Source: Camellia lanceoleosa (lineage: Eukaryota > Streptophyta > Magnoliopsida > Ericales > Theaceae). Taken from it: DNA of 64,000 nt. Location: NCBI GenBank assembly GCA_025200525.1, contig CM045758.1, positions 164,280,761 through 164,344,760 of the forward strand, read 5' to 3'. Below the pieces are notes generated by a model that worked only from the letters and a program-made list of their open reading frames with translations, searched no databases and was not told the origin of the DNA. Positions 13,001-24,698 of the stretch are shown here, piece after piece (within the stretch, counting starts at the first letter, position 1; each line of letters begins with the position of its first letter). Position numbers and translations under genes: made by a program.

Positions 13001-14633
13001 AATAAATTGTAATAAAAAACTGATTGACACAAATTTTTATAAAAAAAAAATTATAAACAACTCAATTAAGGCGCACCAAACCAACCCAAATAAGATTGTT
13101 TAAAAATGTTGTACATATTTCAATGCACAATATATGGAAAAATTCTATATACAATTCTACTTATGTGATTTTGGTTATGATATATTGCATTATTAATTAT
13201 GATTATTTATGACATTCGTTATGACATTATTTTAATTATGATTCAAGAGCTCTTTGATTAGTTATAACTCATTTTTGTTTTTAGTTATAACTCTCATAAT
13301 TTAAGAAGCACGGATATGCATGCAGACACGGATGCGAACACGGCGATTTCAAAAAAAATGGAGACACGAATACAGCGGGAACACAGCAATAAATATGTTT
13401 TAATATATTTTTATTTACTATCTAGATTAATATTGAATTCACAAATAATTAATATCAACAAAAAGTAACTCTAATTTTATTTTATTTTTTATTTTAAAAA
13501 AAGCACTTTTAAATTAACACTTACAATTTATATATTTTTTTGTGGATGATCTATTAAGTATTTAAATTAAAAATAATAATAATAAGCATTCAGCATTCAA
13601 CATTTAATATTCATCAAAAACACTAAATAAAATGAAAAAAAAAAAAGACAACTTCACACGTTCCTAGTGTGTCCCTAAAATATCCCGGCATATCCTCCAA
13701 AAATAAATTAATTAAATAAAGGGACATGCCATGTAGTTTGTCCTGTACTTGTTTTCGTGTCCCCAAAATGTCCATATGTCTGACACGGATACAATACTTG
13801 CTTTGAAGTATCAGTACTTCATAGTCCATAATACTATTGGGACTAAGATCCTTACCATTCCATGATTATAAAATGGAGAAAATCCATTACATCATCTAAG
13901 GATTGTGAAATAATCATGATAATTTATCAATATTTTAAATTTAATTAACATTTGTGTAATCAAACCTACAAATGTCACAACTTGTATATAGCATTACCCA
14001 CAATATATACCAAGAAATTCTATTATACACGCCCTTTAAAATGGATATACATATGCCCCTACTTATGTCATTTTTTTCTTTAATTATGATAATATTTTAA
14101 TATCACTCATGAAATTTTTAATTATACCTCATTTAGTTATATTTTTTTAAAATTATAACTCAAAAAAATATATAATTATATCATTTTAATTATAAAGTGG
14201 ATAGATCACATTCCCTGTCTACTAACTTTTTAAAACTTCTGGCCTAATGGAAAATTTTCCTTTGAAGGTATTGGTGATAGTTGAGAGCTATTGGCGTAAT
14301 CAACCCTATAATAATCAACCAAAATTTTAATTGAAAAAATAAATAATAAATAAATAAATAAATAAAAATAAAAACAAAAACCTTGTACATCTCTTTGGGG
14401 AAGCCATAGAAATCGTAGATGGTGTCGGAGGGTCCAGAGACGGCGTTGACGGTGGGGACGGAGGTCTCCCAGTGGCCGGAGACGATGAGGATGGAGCTAG
14501 GTTTGAGGCCGTACACGGTGTCTCTGAATGCTTTCAAAAAGTGCCTCGCCGCCAACGACTCGTCGATCGACAGCGTCGGCGATCCATGCGAAATGTAAAA
14601 TGTCTCCATCACCTTCGCCGCCACCCCATTCAT
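10067..14633 (-). CDS. LigB: LigB/DODA-type extradiol ring-cleavage dioxygenase, complete, three exons
   Basis: Exon 1 14633-14382 (84 codons), exon 2 11444-11071, exon 3 10259-10067 including the stop. The joins give 272 aa, the usual size for plant LigB. Class III extradiol dioxygenases open catechol rings with a non-haem metal; Arabidopsis LigB acts on caffealdehyde, and Caryophyllales DODA makes betalamic acid. Visible family motifs are [15 protein letters not shown] (metal-ligand candidate His16), IVSGHWE (His54), LDHGAWIPL (His121), [20 protein letters not shown] (His232) and the C-terminal [17 protein letters not shown] chose Met37 of the longer open frame (ATG 14633-14631) because a TATA box lies directly before the upstream ATG at 14741. 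The THNLR-type sequence is the general LigB form, so I infer no betalain role. Intron 1 is 2.9 kb and intron 2 is 0.8 kb. No frameshift or stop was found. Confidence 0.93.
11439..11750 (-). repeat. 162-bp tandem duplication spanning the LigB exon 2 acceptor
   Basis: The word CTTGAGCTTAWTTTGGTRTT starts at 11439 and again at 11601, and the two following stretches of about 150 bp align throughout. Copy 1 contains the real splice acceptor of LigB exon 2 (intron AG at 11446-11445 plus the first exon bases). Copy 2, lying within intron 1, carries a second acceptor-like AAG followed by the same six exon bases. Confidence 0.85.
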
Positions 14634-14740
14634 CTTCTCTCCTCTTCTCTCTTCTTCGTTTACCAGCCGATGATACAGATACAGAGAAATTAGGCTTGAT
14701 AAGGTTATTGTTATTATGATGATCCAATGATCAATTCTCA

Positions 14741-14850
14741 TTTATATATATAAATAGACAAAGACTGAATTATTATATATATAAATAGACATAATATAAA
14801 TAGACATAATCTAAATAGACAAAGACTGAATTATTATATATATAACTATA
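14741..14850 (-). promoter_or_regulatory. LigB core promoter with duplicated TATA boxes
   Basis: On the minus strand TTTATATATATAAAT (14755-14741) is a strong TATA box ending at the upstream ATG. A transcription start about 30 nt downstream would leave a leader of roughly 80 nt before the ATG at 14633. The segment TAAATAGACAAAGACTGAAT occurs twice with a 61-bp period (14751 and 14812). Each copy is followed by a TATATATATA run, so there are two or three TATA candidates. Confidence 0.6.
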
Positions 14851-14859
14851 ACAGGAGAG

Positions 14860-15335
14860 CAGATGCTGTTGTGGTGGTGTTTGGCAAGAAAGAAAATTAG
14901 GTAAGAGAAAAGTTCTAAAAATTCTTTTCTTTCTCTTTGAATGCAAGAAAATACGTAAGTGTTTATTTTTCAGGATAAATTACAGGTTAGTGGGCCTTTT
15001 AGAAAATAATTATAAATACATCCATTCAAATTATAATTTTGATTATTAAAATTTATAAATTTTATTATTGATTTGTAATTATTTTTTTAAGATTTCAACT
15101 GCTTTAATATTTTCCCTTTATTTGTTATTAAGGTAAATACAAGTTATTTTTTATAGTTCTAAAAATTATGTGTTGTCCTTCAAATTTTTAATGATATATC
15201 ATAAAGACATTACAACAAAAATACAGTTTAGTTTTTTTTTTTTAAATGTTACGAAAATAATATTTGATGACACGTTTTAAAAAAACGTCACAAAGCTATA
15301 AACAGAATGACATAAAAAATTATTTTAATTACATT
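14860..15335. other. AT-rich stretch upstream of LigB, possibly DNA-transposon remnant
   Basis: No gene. At 15268-15293 GACACGTTTT and AAAACGTCAC form an imperfect palindrome resembling one on the far side of the 19.6 kb element (about 35012-35040). This suggests the large element inserted into an older DNA transposon. Termini of that older element were not established. Confidence 0.35.
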
Positions 15336-15802
15336 TGTAAATCAGAAGGCATTAAAACGCAGCGGATAAAATGTTTAGATCATACCTTCTAGCGAAGAAC
15401 CTCGTGGGTAAATCACGTGCTTCCTGAATCTGATCAATCAACCCAGCAATTGGGTGATATTACAATAGTGAATATCACCCACACAAACCACAGTGCAAAT
15501 GGCTTTGATCGTTGTTTTTGGGAGAGAGTCAGAGAGAGAGGAGAGTCTGGAAAAAAAGGTTATAGGTAAAAACCCCATAACGTATCTGATATATGTATAT
15601 CTGATTCAATATATTAGATTAACCATATAATCTGATATATAATCAATAAATATCTATCCATATCTTTTGATATGATAGATATAGATATCCTGAATATCCA
15701 AATAAGTTTGAATTAAAATTCAAACTTACATGGATAAGGTTCAAGAGGTTCAGGTTCAAAAAGCTCAAAGGGCCATACCACATGGGCGCCCAATTTCTAA
15801 CA
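15336..15802 (-). repeat. 3' LTR of the LARD-like element
   Basis: 467 bp; begins TGTAAATCAG and ends TTTCTAACA on the plus strand (TG...CA termini). Closely matches 34443-34912 over its whole length by eye, with substitutions mainly in the first 40 bp. Confidence 0.9.
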
Positions 15803-17788
15803 TCTCTCACTCGCACATGAGTTGGCATGACACTGCCACATCTCTATCTCAATCTCCAAAAAAATGAACAATCTCATACTAGCCAATGCACTGGTCATTC
15901 ACGAGAACACTGCGTGTGGGAGCTCTATACTAGAAACTCAAAATGAGCCAAAGATAGAGACATCAACCCAAAAAAAAACAAAAATAGTGTCTCATATACC
16001 CTGGACCCATCTAATTACAGGTCCAAAAACATCTCTAATCCTCAAAAAGAGCATGTTTGACCCTCTCAATTCTTGCAATATATTCACACTCAATCCGCTT
16101 CTCATACAGAGCGGTGTGAGTTCTTGGCGATGAATATACATCGGTGGTGTAATACTAGATGATCTTCCCTTTGCCCTCATGCCATTTAGTTTAGGATTGA
16201 CCGCTTCCCGGTGATGTCCCTTAAGTAGAATCATACATGACCGCAGGCAACATACCAAAGTAGCAGAACATCAACCCCTTACCTTATGACATAGTCAAAA
16301 GTCACAAAATGGTACAAAAATGAAAGTCATATCAATAATGACACGTAAGACTCACACGGTGAGGAAACAGGGATCCATTCTTTCACCTCATTACTCAGTC
16401 GCCAAGCACATATAGTATGAATACATGTTACGGTGGAGTAACTCTTCCAAAATATTGACGTCATACTCGATACACCGTACAGATATTAGTCTAGTCGCTT
16501 TCTAGTGCCTAACCCGAATTCTCTATCTGCTCGCCTTCTAGGCGCCAAATGAGATCTCGCATCTGGCTAATCATAACAGGCACAACATGGAAGATGGGTA
16601 CTAACATCCATGTTTGGTCCTTAACACGACCTCATCTTGGTTGTAACTAAGGCGACATACATAGTGGATAATTTTAAGCCTCTCTTGGCTCCAAAATAAA
16701 AAATAAACCACTAGTCTCATCCTTGCTCGCTCCCAAGCGCCAAGGGCGATTGCTCGTGTGAGTGAGCCAATCTTGCCTACTGACATCATCATCTGCTAAT
16801 CATTATGACACAAACCATAATAGTGTCAACATCCCATCATCTCAAAATAAGTGATCGATTTAAAAAAAATGACCACAGCTTGCGCAATTCTTGATTCCAA
16901 ACATAAGCCTTATCAGCACCTCTTGCGATAAGTATATACAACGGAATCCACCATGTACGCCTCACATGAAGTGATTCAAGATCACTACTTCTTGCGCAAT
17001 AACCTCTCTAAAGATACTTTGATGACCAATTTGCGTTCATTCTTGATGCGCCCAACTAGCGCATTGAATCTTACAATAAGCAAATTAATATACTACTAGT
17101 AAAGTATTTTATCCACAATCTAATGAGTAAGGTCAATGTCTAAACAACTCAGTTGACCATTTACCAAAGATAACACTTATCATGCCGAATATGCCCACAT
17201 AGCGTACTTTAGGCTCCCACTACAAAGAAAAGATCAAGGTATATAGATCATCTGTTTCTCCCAAAGACAATCCGAGGATACACTCAATAGTTAAGGCTTT
17301 GGCTTTTACCGATAGGTAAGTCAATGGGTTTGTAATTTTGCATCTAGAATTATTCTAGGATATTCCTTATGTAAGTCATCGAAGACAAACCGAGAATTTT
17401 CCCAAAATAATCCCTAAGAATCGTACATCCGAGCATATAAATTACAGCACCCATGTCCATCATATCTAAAATAGAGGACTGCCCACCCTAGGTGGCGACA
17501 TCCCTATAAATTCCTAGCTCATAATGACTAAGTAAGGAAAGACTTCTTTTGGACCATTGATCATGCCTCAGTGGTCTTCAACAATCATCGTTTGCCTATC
17601 ATGGCTTGAAGAAATCTAAGAACCACTATTTGGATAACTGTTTTAGGCTGTAAAAGATTTATTGGAACTAGTAACCTTTTTGCGCTCCTAACTTTTCACC
17701 ATAAAAACAGAAGGTAAATTCCTACGGATCTACTAATCCAATTCTCTAACGAGAAAGTTGGGTCACAATGTCCACAAATCAATGTTCC

Positions 17789-20251
17789 TGTAACAACTCT
17801 CGTACTGATTACCGATAAACTACTGAATTAGCTACTGGTTACTGCTAAACTGAACTGCTTATGACTAATAATTGAACTAACTGAAGTACTGGACGGACTG
17901 ATTGAAATCGAAACTGAAATTGAATAAGTTTATCTATTATATTGCATTTCTATCTGTTTGATTGATTGATTATCAGTTTGAGTTTATGTGTTTAAACTGC
18001 TAATTGGAGGCCTTATCGGCGGCCGAATTAGGAACCGTTTAGAGTTTCGGGATCAGTAAAATATTTGTGATTTAATGATATATTTATCTAAAAATTTATT
18101 AGGAATGATTAAACTAGATTAAAATGAGCTATACACATAGATTGCCTTAATTACAACTTTGCCCCACTTAGTGGACATTTGTTTATTATTATTAGAGAGC
18201 CTTATTACACTTAACATAACAATTGGTCAGCCCTTCTTGTTGCCTCTAACCGACCAAAACATAGAGAGAGTGAGAAAGGAAGGAATCCATCTTGTTCATC
18301 TAGAGAATTGCTTAGAAATTGAAAGATTTATAACATAGATTGCTAAATTGAGCTTGTAAGACTTTGTAATTGAGATTTAGGGAAGTGAATTCATCTTCTT
18401 CTTCTTGTCTTTAAGCTTCATCTTGCATGTTCTAGGCTCCATTGTAGGATCAAGCCATGATTTAGTGCATAGAGGTTGAATTATGCTTGAATTCATGCAT
18501 GCATGACCATTTTGGTGCATTTTGAAGTTGAATTCATGATAGATTGTACATGCAAGCTCATGTTTTCGTTAAAGCCCATGTTTTCATTTTGTTTTCCAAG
18601 TATTGAGCTCAATTGAGCTAGTATGGAAGCTTAAAATTGTTTAAAGTGCATGCATGTCATGTTTGCATGTTGTTCTTGAAAATTAGTTTGAAATTGAGTT
18701 TAATTGAAACACCCTTGGGCCTTGATTTCTTAAATTGAGCTTTAAAACGTGTTATTCTATGTGTTTGAAAGAGTTTTTCAGAAAATGGGCCCAAGAGGAT
18801 CGAGTTGGGAGCATCAAACTTGAGTTTTGAACTTGGAACACAAACTGGATTTTCCAGTTTTTCTTTGTCGCTCGGCGAAGAAATGCGCTTCGGCGGAAAT
18901 CATGCTCCCAAAGATTTCCTTGACTTGTTTCTGATCCGCTCAAGTGGAGAAATTTGGCGCTCGGCGGAAAAATCGAGCATCCAAAGATCTTGCCTTTGTT
19001 CATCGATCATTCGGCGGAGGAATGTACGCTCGAGCGGAATATTGTGTGACACACTCGAGCGGGAATATTTCCGCTCGAGCGGGGAACTTTGTTTGCTTGT
19101 CCGCTCGGCGAAACTCAAGCTCGGCGGAGGCCCTGTTTCACTGAAAATTCTGAAATTGTTTCCTATGCACATCTTTGCATCCTCATTTCATCCTAGGCAT
19201 TCTTAGGCCTAGTTTAAGACATCTTAATGATGATTTAGACATAGAACCACACCGAAGAAATTTAGGGATTTAATTATCATCCTTCCCGACTGTGAAACTT
19301 AGTGTGTGTTCTATTTGTTAACTGTTTATGGTTGGCTCTCGGGGACGCGCTCTAGCTGCTATAGCCCAATCTCTGTGAGTAACAATTGTGTAAAGATATG
19401 TTCAAAATGATTATCTTTTGAATACTGAACTGAACTGTTTATTGAATTGATATTGTTTACTGAATGAATGTATGTCCTGTATTCTGAACTGTATTGTGGC
19501 ATCCTTAGCACTTACTATCTACTGTTACTGTTACAGAGCTCTGTCGGTTCCCTTGTGGAACCATACTGTTTACTGATTGATGGCCATCATTACTGTTGGG
19601 TCTGTTAAGACCCGGTCCTTTTGGACCTACTGTTTATAGGCTAATGGGTGTACCACATATGACTGATTGACTGAAATACCGAAAGACTGAAATACTGTTT
19701 AATGAACTGTTTTCATTACTGTAAGGACATTCATTCATAACCTCTTTACGCATTGTGTTATTCACTGGGCTTTAGCTCACTGTTTATATATATATGTAGG
19801 TTCTCAGCAGCCAGACCGGAGCTAGGAACGTGGATTGGTCCCCAGTTTTGTCAAGCCAGCCTATGTGCCTCACTGCGAGGTTCCGAATTTCCATGCTATG
19901 GCTTGGGGTGTTTTGTGTCCCCCATCGGTCTCCTTACTGTTTTGTACTACTGTATAGGCATCTCTTTGTTTTCTTGATCTTGTATCGAGGGATTAAGTCC
20001 CCGTACCGAATGTTTGTATATAATTGTATAGACTATATATAAACTGTACTGTTCTGAACTATATGAATGCATGAAAAATGTTTTTGGCATACAGATTATC
20101 ACAGCTCAATAGACACTAGTTATTTACTGTATTGGCTTCCGCCAGGCCCTGAACTCGCTTTTTCTTGTTTCATTGTTAAGCGGGCCTTGGTAATCTCGGA
20201 TTCTTGGCGATTCTGATGCTAAACCCATAGGGCCGGGTTTGGGTCGTGACA
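17789..20251 (+). mobile_element. Solo LTR, family A, copy 1 (2,463 bp)
   Basis: Begins TGTAACAACTCTCG and ends GGGTTTGGGTCGTGACA; perfect 5-bp target duplication GTTCC at 17784-17788 and 20252-20256. No primer site, polypurine tract or second LTR adjoins it, so the internal region has been lost by LTR-LTR recombination. Landmarks shared with the other copies are a GC-rich CGCTCGAGCG motif cluster (about 18870-19130), a TATA-like GTTTATATATATATG (about 19782) and GGCTTCCGCCAG (about 20135). Short open frames in it are not genes. Confidence 0.93.
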
Positions 20252-21100
20252 GTTCCGAACTTATGTCAATCATAGCCTAAGTCACAATAACCTTACTCCC
20301 TAGGAGGAAGTCTTCTCATAGTCTACACTTTCCTCAATGGTGTGACTTTTTGGCATCTAGTGAGCCTTATGCCTCAACAATGACTATCCAAATTACGCAT
20401 AACTTTAGAACAGTTTCGCGTCATAATGGAAAGTCAACCAATTTATAAAAATGGTTAATCCTCAAAGACTTTGTCTTAAACTGCGCGACATTAATCCACT
20501 TTCTAAAAATAGGGGACTAGAGCCTTTGGCATTATCCTAGGCTCTTTATCATCTTGCGGAGCAATCATGAATGTTTCCTTCTCAATCACCCAGTGATGAC
20601 GTGGAAAATTTTCACATTTGCTACCACGCAACTAAGAATGTAGAGTATTCTACTCTAATGGAGTAATCCATTAGTAGGCACATCGCTCCCACTGTTCCTA
20701 GGATATTGGAAATTTCTTTCCATTCTCAACTAGGCTACATAAAAGCGCTATGCTTAGAATTCTTTATCTTATAGAGTTCCAAAACTCTATACACGTCACA
20801 TTTACTAAGAAAACTTTATGTGACTTAGTTACACTACCACAAAGCTGCCTACCTATATGCACATGACCCGGAGTGTAACAACCTAGATTTTTAATTATTC
20901 TGTAGAATTTATACTAATATTATTTAATCTCAGTTAAGAAAATATATGATTTATTATATATTATTATGCGTAATTTTATAAAATAATATAATTATGAAAA
21001 GTTTAGGGGTCAAAATATAAATAATAATAATATAGATAATATTAATAATAATTTATTTTCTGTTAATATATGATAAAATGTAATTTAATTAGAAATTTTT

Positions 21101-22689
21101 GTCACGACCCGCTCCCCGTACCCAAGGGTTAAGCATCGTGATGGCCAGTAACTGAAGTTACCTACGGCCAATTTATAAACAATAAATAAACGCAAGCGGG
21201 AGAAATATTTAAATAAGGGTACCAAAATAATCACTGGAGCTTCTATTTTTATTACAAAATTTATTGACCAAAAAGGCCGATATTTACATATAAAAAATCA
21301 TAAAAATACTGTGCATGTGTCTATTCCGCAATCCCGCGTCTACGACTTTCCAAAAGCTATTCCCTGAAAATTGGTAAAAAACTATAAGCACATGGCAGAG
21401 TGAGAAATATTATACCAAGAGTATAAGGGACACGAAATAACCATGGATCGTTAGTTAGGCCAAAACATTTACATAAACAAATCATTTGAGTAGCAAAAAT
21501 TATTTGACAAATAATCTTTTAAATAATAAAACTGAGATTATGCCTCGTCAGAACAAATAATCTTTTATTGGTAATCAAATCATTTAAGTAGTAGAACTGA
21601 AATACAGAAGTTATGTAACCACAACCACGGTACCGACAACCATAAAGGTCAACATCTGGCGCACAAGTAGCCATGGTATTGTTACCCCCCAGGCAAGGGC
21701 CACGTGAATATAAGCCACAGTATTGTTACTCTTGGGCGAGGGCCACATGAACATAAGCCACAGTATTGTTACCCCTGGGCGAGGGCCACATGAATATATG
21801 CCACAGTATTGTTACCCCTGGGCGAGGACCACGTGCAGATTGGCCATGAAGTAGCCAAACAGAAGTCAATGATTATTTAAGTCCCCCAAAGCATGGGACT
21901 CCCGTGGTGAAACTTACAAAACATAATTCTTTAGAAGGTCAAAACCAAATATTTTTTAAAATATAAACAGACATATCTATGAGTTTCCTTTTAAGCAAAT
22001 AGGGTTTAGAAATAAAACCACGTAACTGAAACCTTTATAAAACATAACTTTTATTAAAAACATAATTTGTGTAAAATAGAGTTTGGTAAGTCAAAACATA
22101 TGTAAAATACATTTTAGTAACTCAAGGTATAATATAACTCACCTTAACTTTAATACCTTACTCTTCCTTTCCACTATCAAAGACCCTTTTAACTTCCACA
22201 ATTCTTTCCTTCCTTTTCTCTCTTTCTTTTTCTCTTCTTCTCTTTTTCTTTTCTTTTTTCTTTTCCTTTCTTCCTTTCTGTTTCTTCTTTCCTTTCTTGG
22301 TCAGTCGAATCACCTCTCTTATATAGGGAGGTGAGGCCATTCACGGCCCAATACGTGGCCAGAGTCACTTTCGATAAGATTTAATTTATAATTATATAGA
22401 TTTGTTCTTATCCTTAATAGATATTTAAGATAATTACTCTTTGACCCAATATTTTAATATAATTATATAACTAATTTAATTTCTAATTAAATTACATTTT
22501 ATCATATATTAACAGAAAATAAATTATTATTAATATTATCTATATTATTATTATTTATATTTTGACCCCTAAACTTTTCATAATTATATTATTTTATAAA
22601 ATTACGCATAACAACATATAATAAATCATATATTTTCTTAACTGAGATTAAATAATATTAGTATAAATTCTACCGAATAATTAAAAAGG
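21101..22689 (-). repeat. Family-B LTR, minus strand
   Basis: Starts (plus-strand view) TGTCACGACCCGCTCCCCG and runs to ACCGAATAATTAAAAA, lacking only the last dozen bases of the LTR tip. It contains the 43-bp minisatellite (about 21660-21850), the pyrimidine tract (about 22190-22300) and a TATATAGGG promoter-like site (about 22318). Its last 215 bp are an almost exact reverse complement of 20886-21101. Confidence 0.8.
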
Positions 22690-23302
22690 AAACCATGGAT
22701 ATGTTTGTTTTACTTTTAAAGAATATTTGGTTATGACCTTATAAAAAATTATGTTTTGTAAGTACCACCACGGGAGTCCCATGCCTTGGGGGACTTAAAT
22801 AATCATTGACTTCTGTTTGGTTACTTCGTGGCCAATCTGCACGTGGCCCTCGCCCAGGGGTAACAATACTGTGGCATATGTTCATGTGGCCCTCGCCCAG
22901 GGGTAACAATACTGTGGCTTATATTCACGTGACCCTTGCTTGGGGGTAATAATACCATGGCTACTTGTGCACCAGATGTTGACCTTTATGGTTGTCGGTA
23001 CCGTGGTTGTGGTTACATAACTTCTGTATTTCAGTTCTGCTACTTAAATGATTTGATTACTAATAAAAGATTATTTGTTCTAACGAGGCATAATCTCAGT
23101 TTTATTACTTAAAAGATTATTTGTCAAATGATTTCTGCTACTCAAATGATTTGTTTATGTAAATGTTTTGGCCTAACTAACGATCCATGGTTATTTCGTG
23201 TCCCTTAGACTATTAGTATAATATTTCTCACTCTGCCATGTGCTTATAGTTTTTTACCAATTTTCAGGGAATAGCTTTTGGAAAGTCTTAGACGCGGGGT
23301 TG

Positions 23303-23999
23303 CGGACCTGCTCCCCGTACCCAAGGGTTAAGCATCGTGATGGCCAGTAACTGAAGTTACCTACGGCCAATTCATAAACAATAAATAAACGCAAACGGGT
23401 ACCAACATAACTTGTGTAAAATAGAGTTTGGTAACTCAAAACATACGTAAAATACATTTTGGTAACTCAAGGTATAATATAACTCACCTTAAGTTTAATA
23501 CCTTACTCTTCCTTTCCAGTATCAAAGACCCTTTTAACTTCCATCATTCTTTCCTTCCTTTTCTCTCTTTCTCTTTTTATTTTCTTTCTCTCTTTTCTTT
23601 TCTGTTTCTTCTTCTCCAGGTTGATAAGTCTTCCCCATATATACAGAGGAAACCCACTCCCGAGCCAACATGTGTCCAGCCACACGTCTCTCTCCGGATT
23701 CAATTCATTAATTACATAGATTTAATCTTATCGTTTAATAAATATTTTAGATAATTATCCTTTGACCCAATATCTTAATATAATTATATAAATAAAATAA
23801 TTCTTAATTAAATTACATTTTATCTTATACTAACAGAAAATTAATTATTTATTTATATTTTGACCCCTAAACTTTTAATAATTACATTATTTTACAAAAT
23901 TACGCATAATAATATATAATAAATTATATATTTTCCAAACTGAGATTAAATAATATTAGTATAAATTCTACAGAATAATTAAAAATCTGGGTTGTTACA
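23303..23999 (-). repeat. Family-B 3' LTR, internally deleted
   Basis: In plus-strand view it runs from CTGCTCCCCGTACCC to CTGGGTTGTTACA. It lacks about half of the LTR, with a jump near 23400 from AACGCAAACGGGTACCA to an internal segment. It abuts the polypurine tract at 24000. Confidence 0.8.
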
Positions 24000-24698
24000 A
24001 TCTTCCCTCCTTTTAAAATTTCGTCCTCGAAATTTGTCATGGATGTAAACTATCCGCTGCGCACTCTGATAAACATATATTAGATGATTAATCTGATGGA
24101 AATAGTACCTCAAAAAAAAATTTATCAAAAATAACTCACTGTCTAGTTGTCAAAACTTGATTTGGTCCAAAATGAGAAATAATGGGCTACTTTAAAAACT
24201 TTTCACTCGTTTTGTTTATGATAAAAATAAATAAAAATTAGAACACAAAGACAGAATTATATGCAAAAATTGAAAATTTTGAGATGAACTCTTCATTGAT
24301 GGAAAATAGTTTCAAAATTAGTATCTTTATAATTTGAACCCACTTGTAAAAAAAAACACCAAAATAAATTTTTTTTGAATACTAAACTGAAAATTATATG
24401 AATTTAATTATATTATAATTTTGGTAGATACTTGAGCCCGACATCTTTTTTTCCTTGTTCTTCTTTCACTATAACAATTATATCTAATATCCTTCACAAA
24501 TTAGGCATACTAAAAAAATATATATTATATATATAACCATATAAAATTATAATATAATTAAATCGACAAATAAAATATAATAATTCGGTATTAATTATCC
24601 GCTATCCCACTTTTTAAATGTGCGTGTGTCCTATACTCCAATGATGACTCTTTTTTTTATTTATTTTTATTTTTATAAACCATTGCTCTGATACCATT
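24000..24698 (-). mobile_element. Short non-coding internal region of a family-B element, with PPT and PBS
   Basis: On the minus strand the region starts with TGGTATCAGAGC (24696-24685), a perfect tRNA-Met primer-binding site two bases from the LTR. It ends with AAAAGGAGGGAAGAT (about 24014-24000), a polypurine tract against the next LTR. Only about 700 bp lie between, with no coding sequence except the AAATTTCGAGGACGAAAT tail typical of Gypsy pol 3' ends. It is therefore a deletion derivative that would depend on enzymes supplied by another element. Confidence 0.82.

Noticed and set aside
13300..13830. MITE with GACACGGAT-type inverted ends in LigB intron 1
   Set aside because: The wording recalls a common plant repeat, but I could not align the ends or find a target duplication.
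18805..19206. 133-codon open frame in solo LTR copy 1
   Set aside because: It spans the CGCTCGAGCG repeat cluster and overlaps open frames on both strands; the equivalent region of copies 2 and 3 is not conserved as protein.
22158..22340. Lys/Arg/Glu-rich open frame (also 23503-23703, 25739-25945, 27252-27452)
   Set aside because: Translation of the GAAAGAAAAG purine tract in family-B LTRs; it repeats with the LTR and has no protein-like composition.
24685..24696. tRNA-Met-like sequence (also at 5297, 34426 and 59027)
   Set aside because: Each is only the primer-binding segment of an LTR element; no cloverleaf or full tRNA gene is present.
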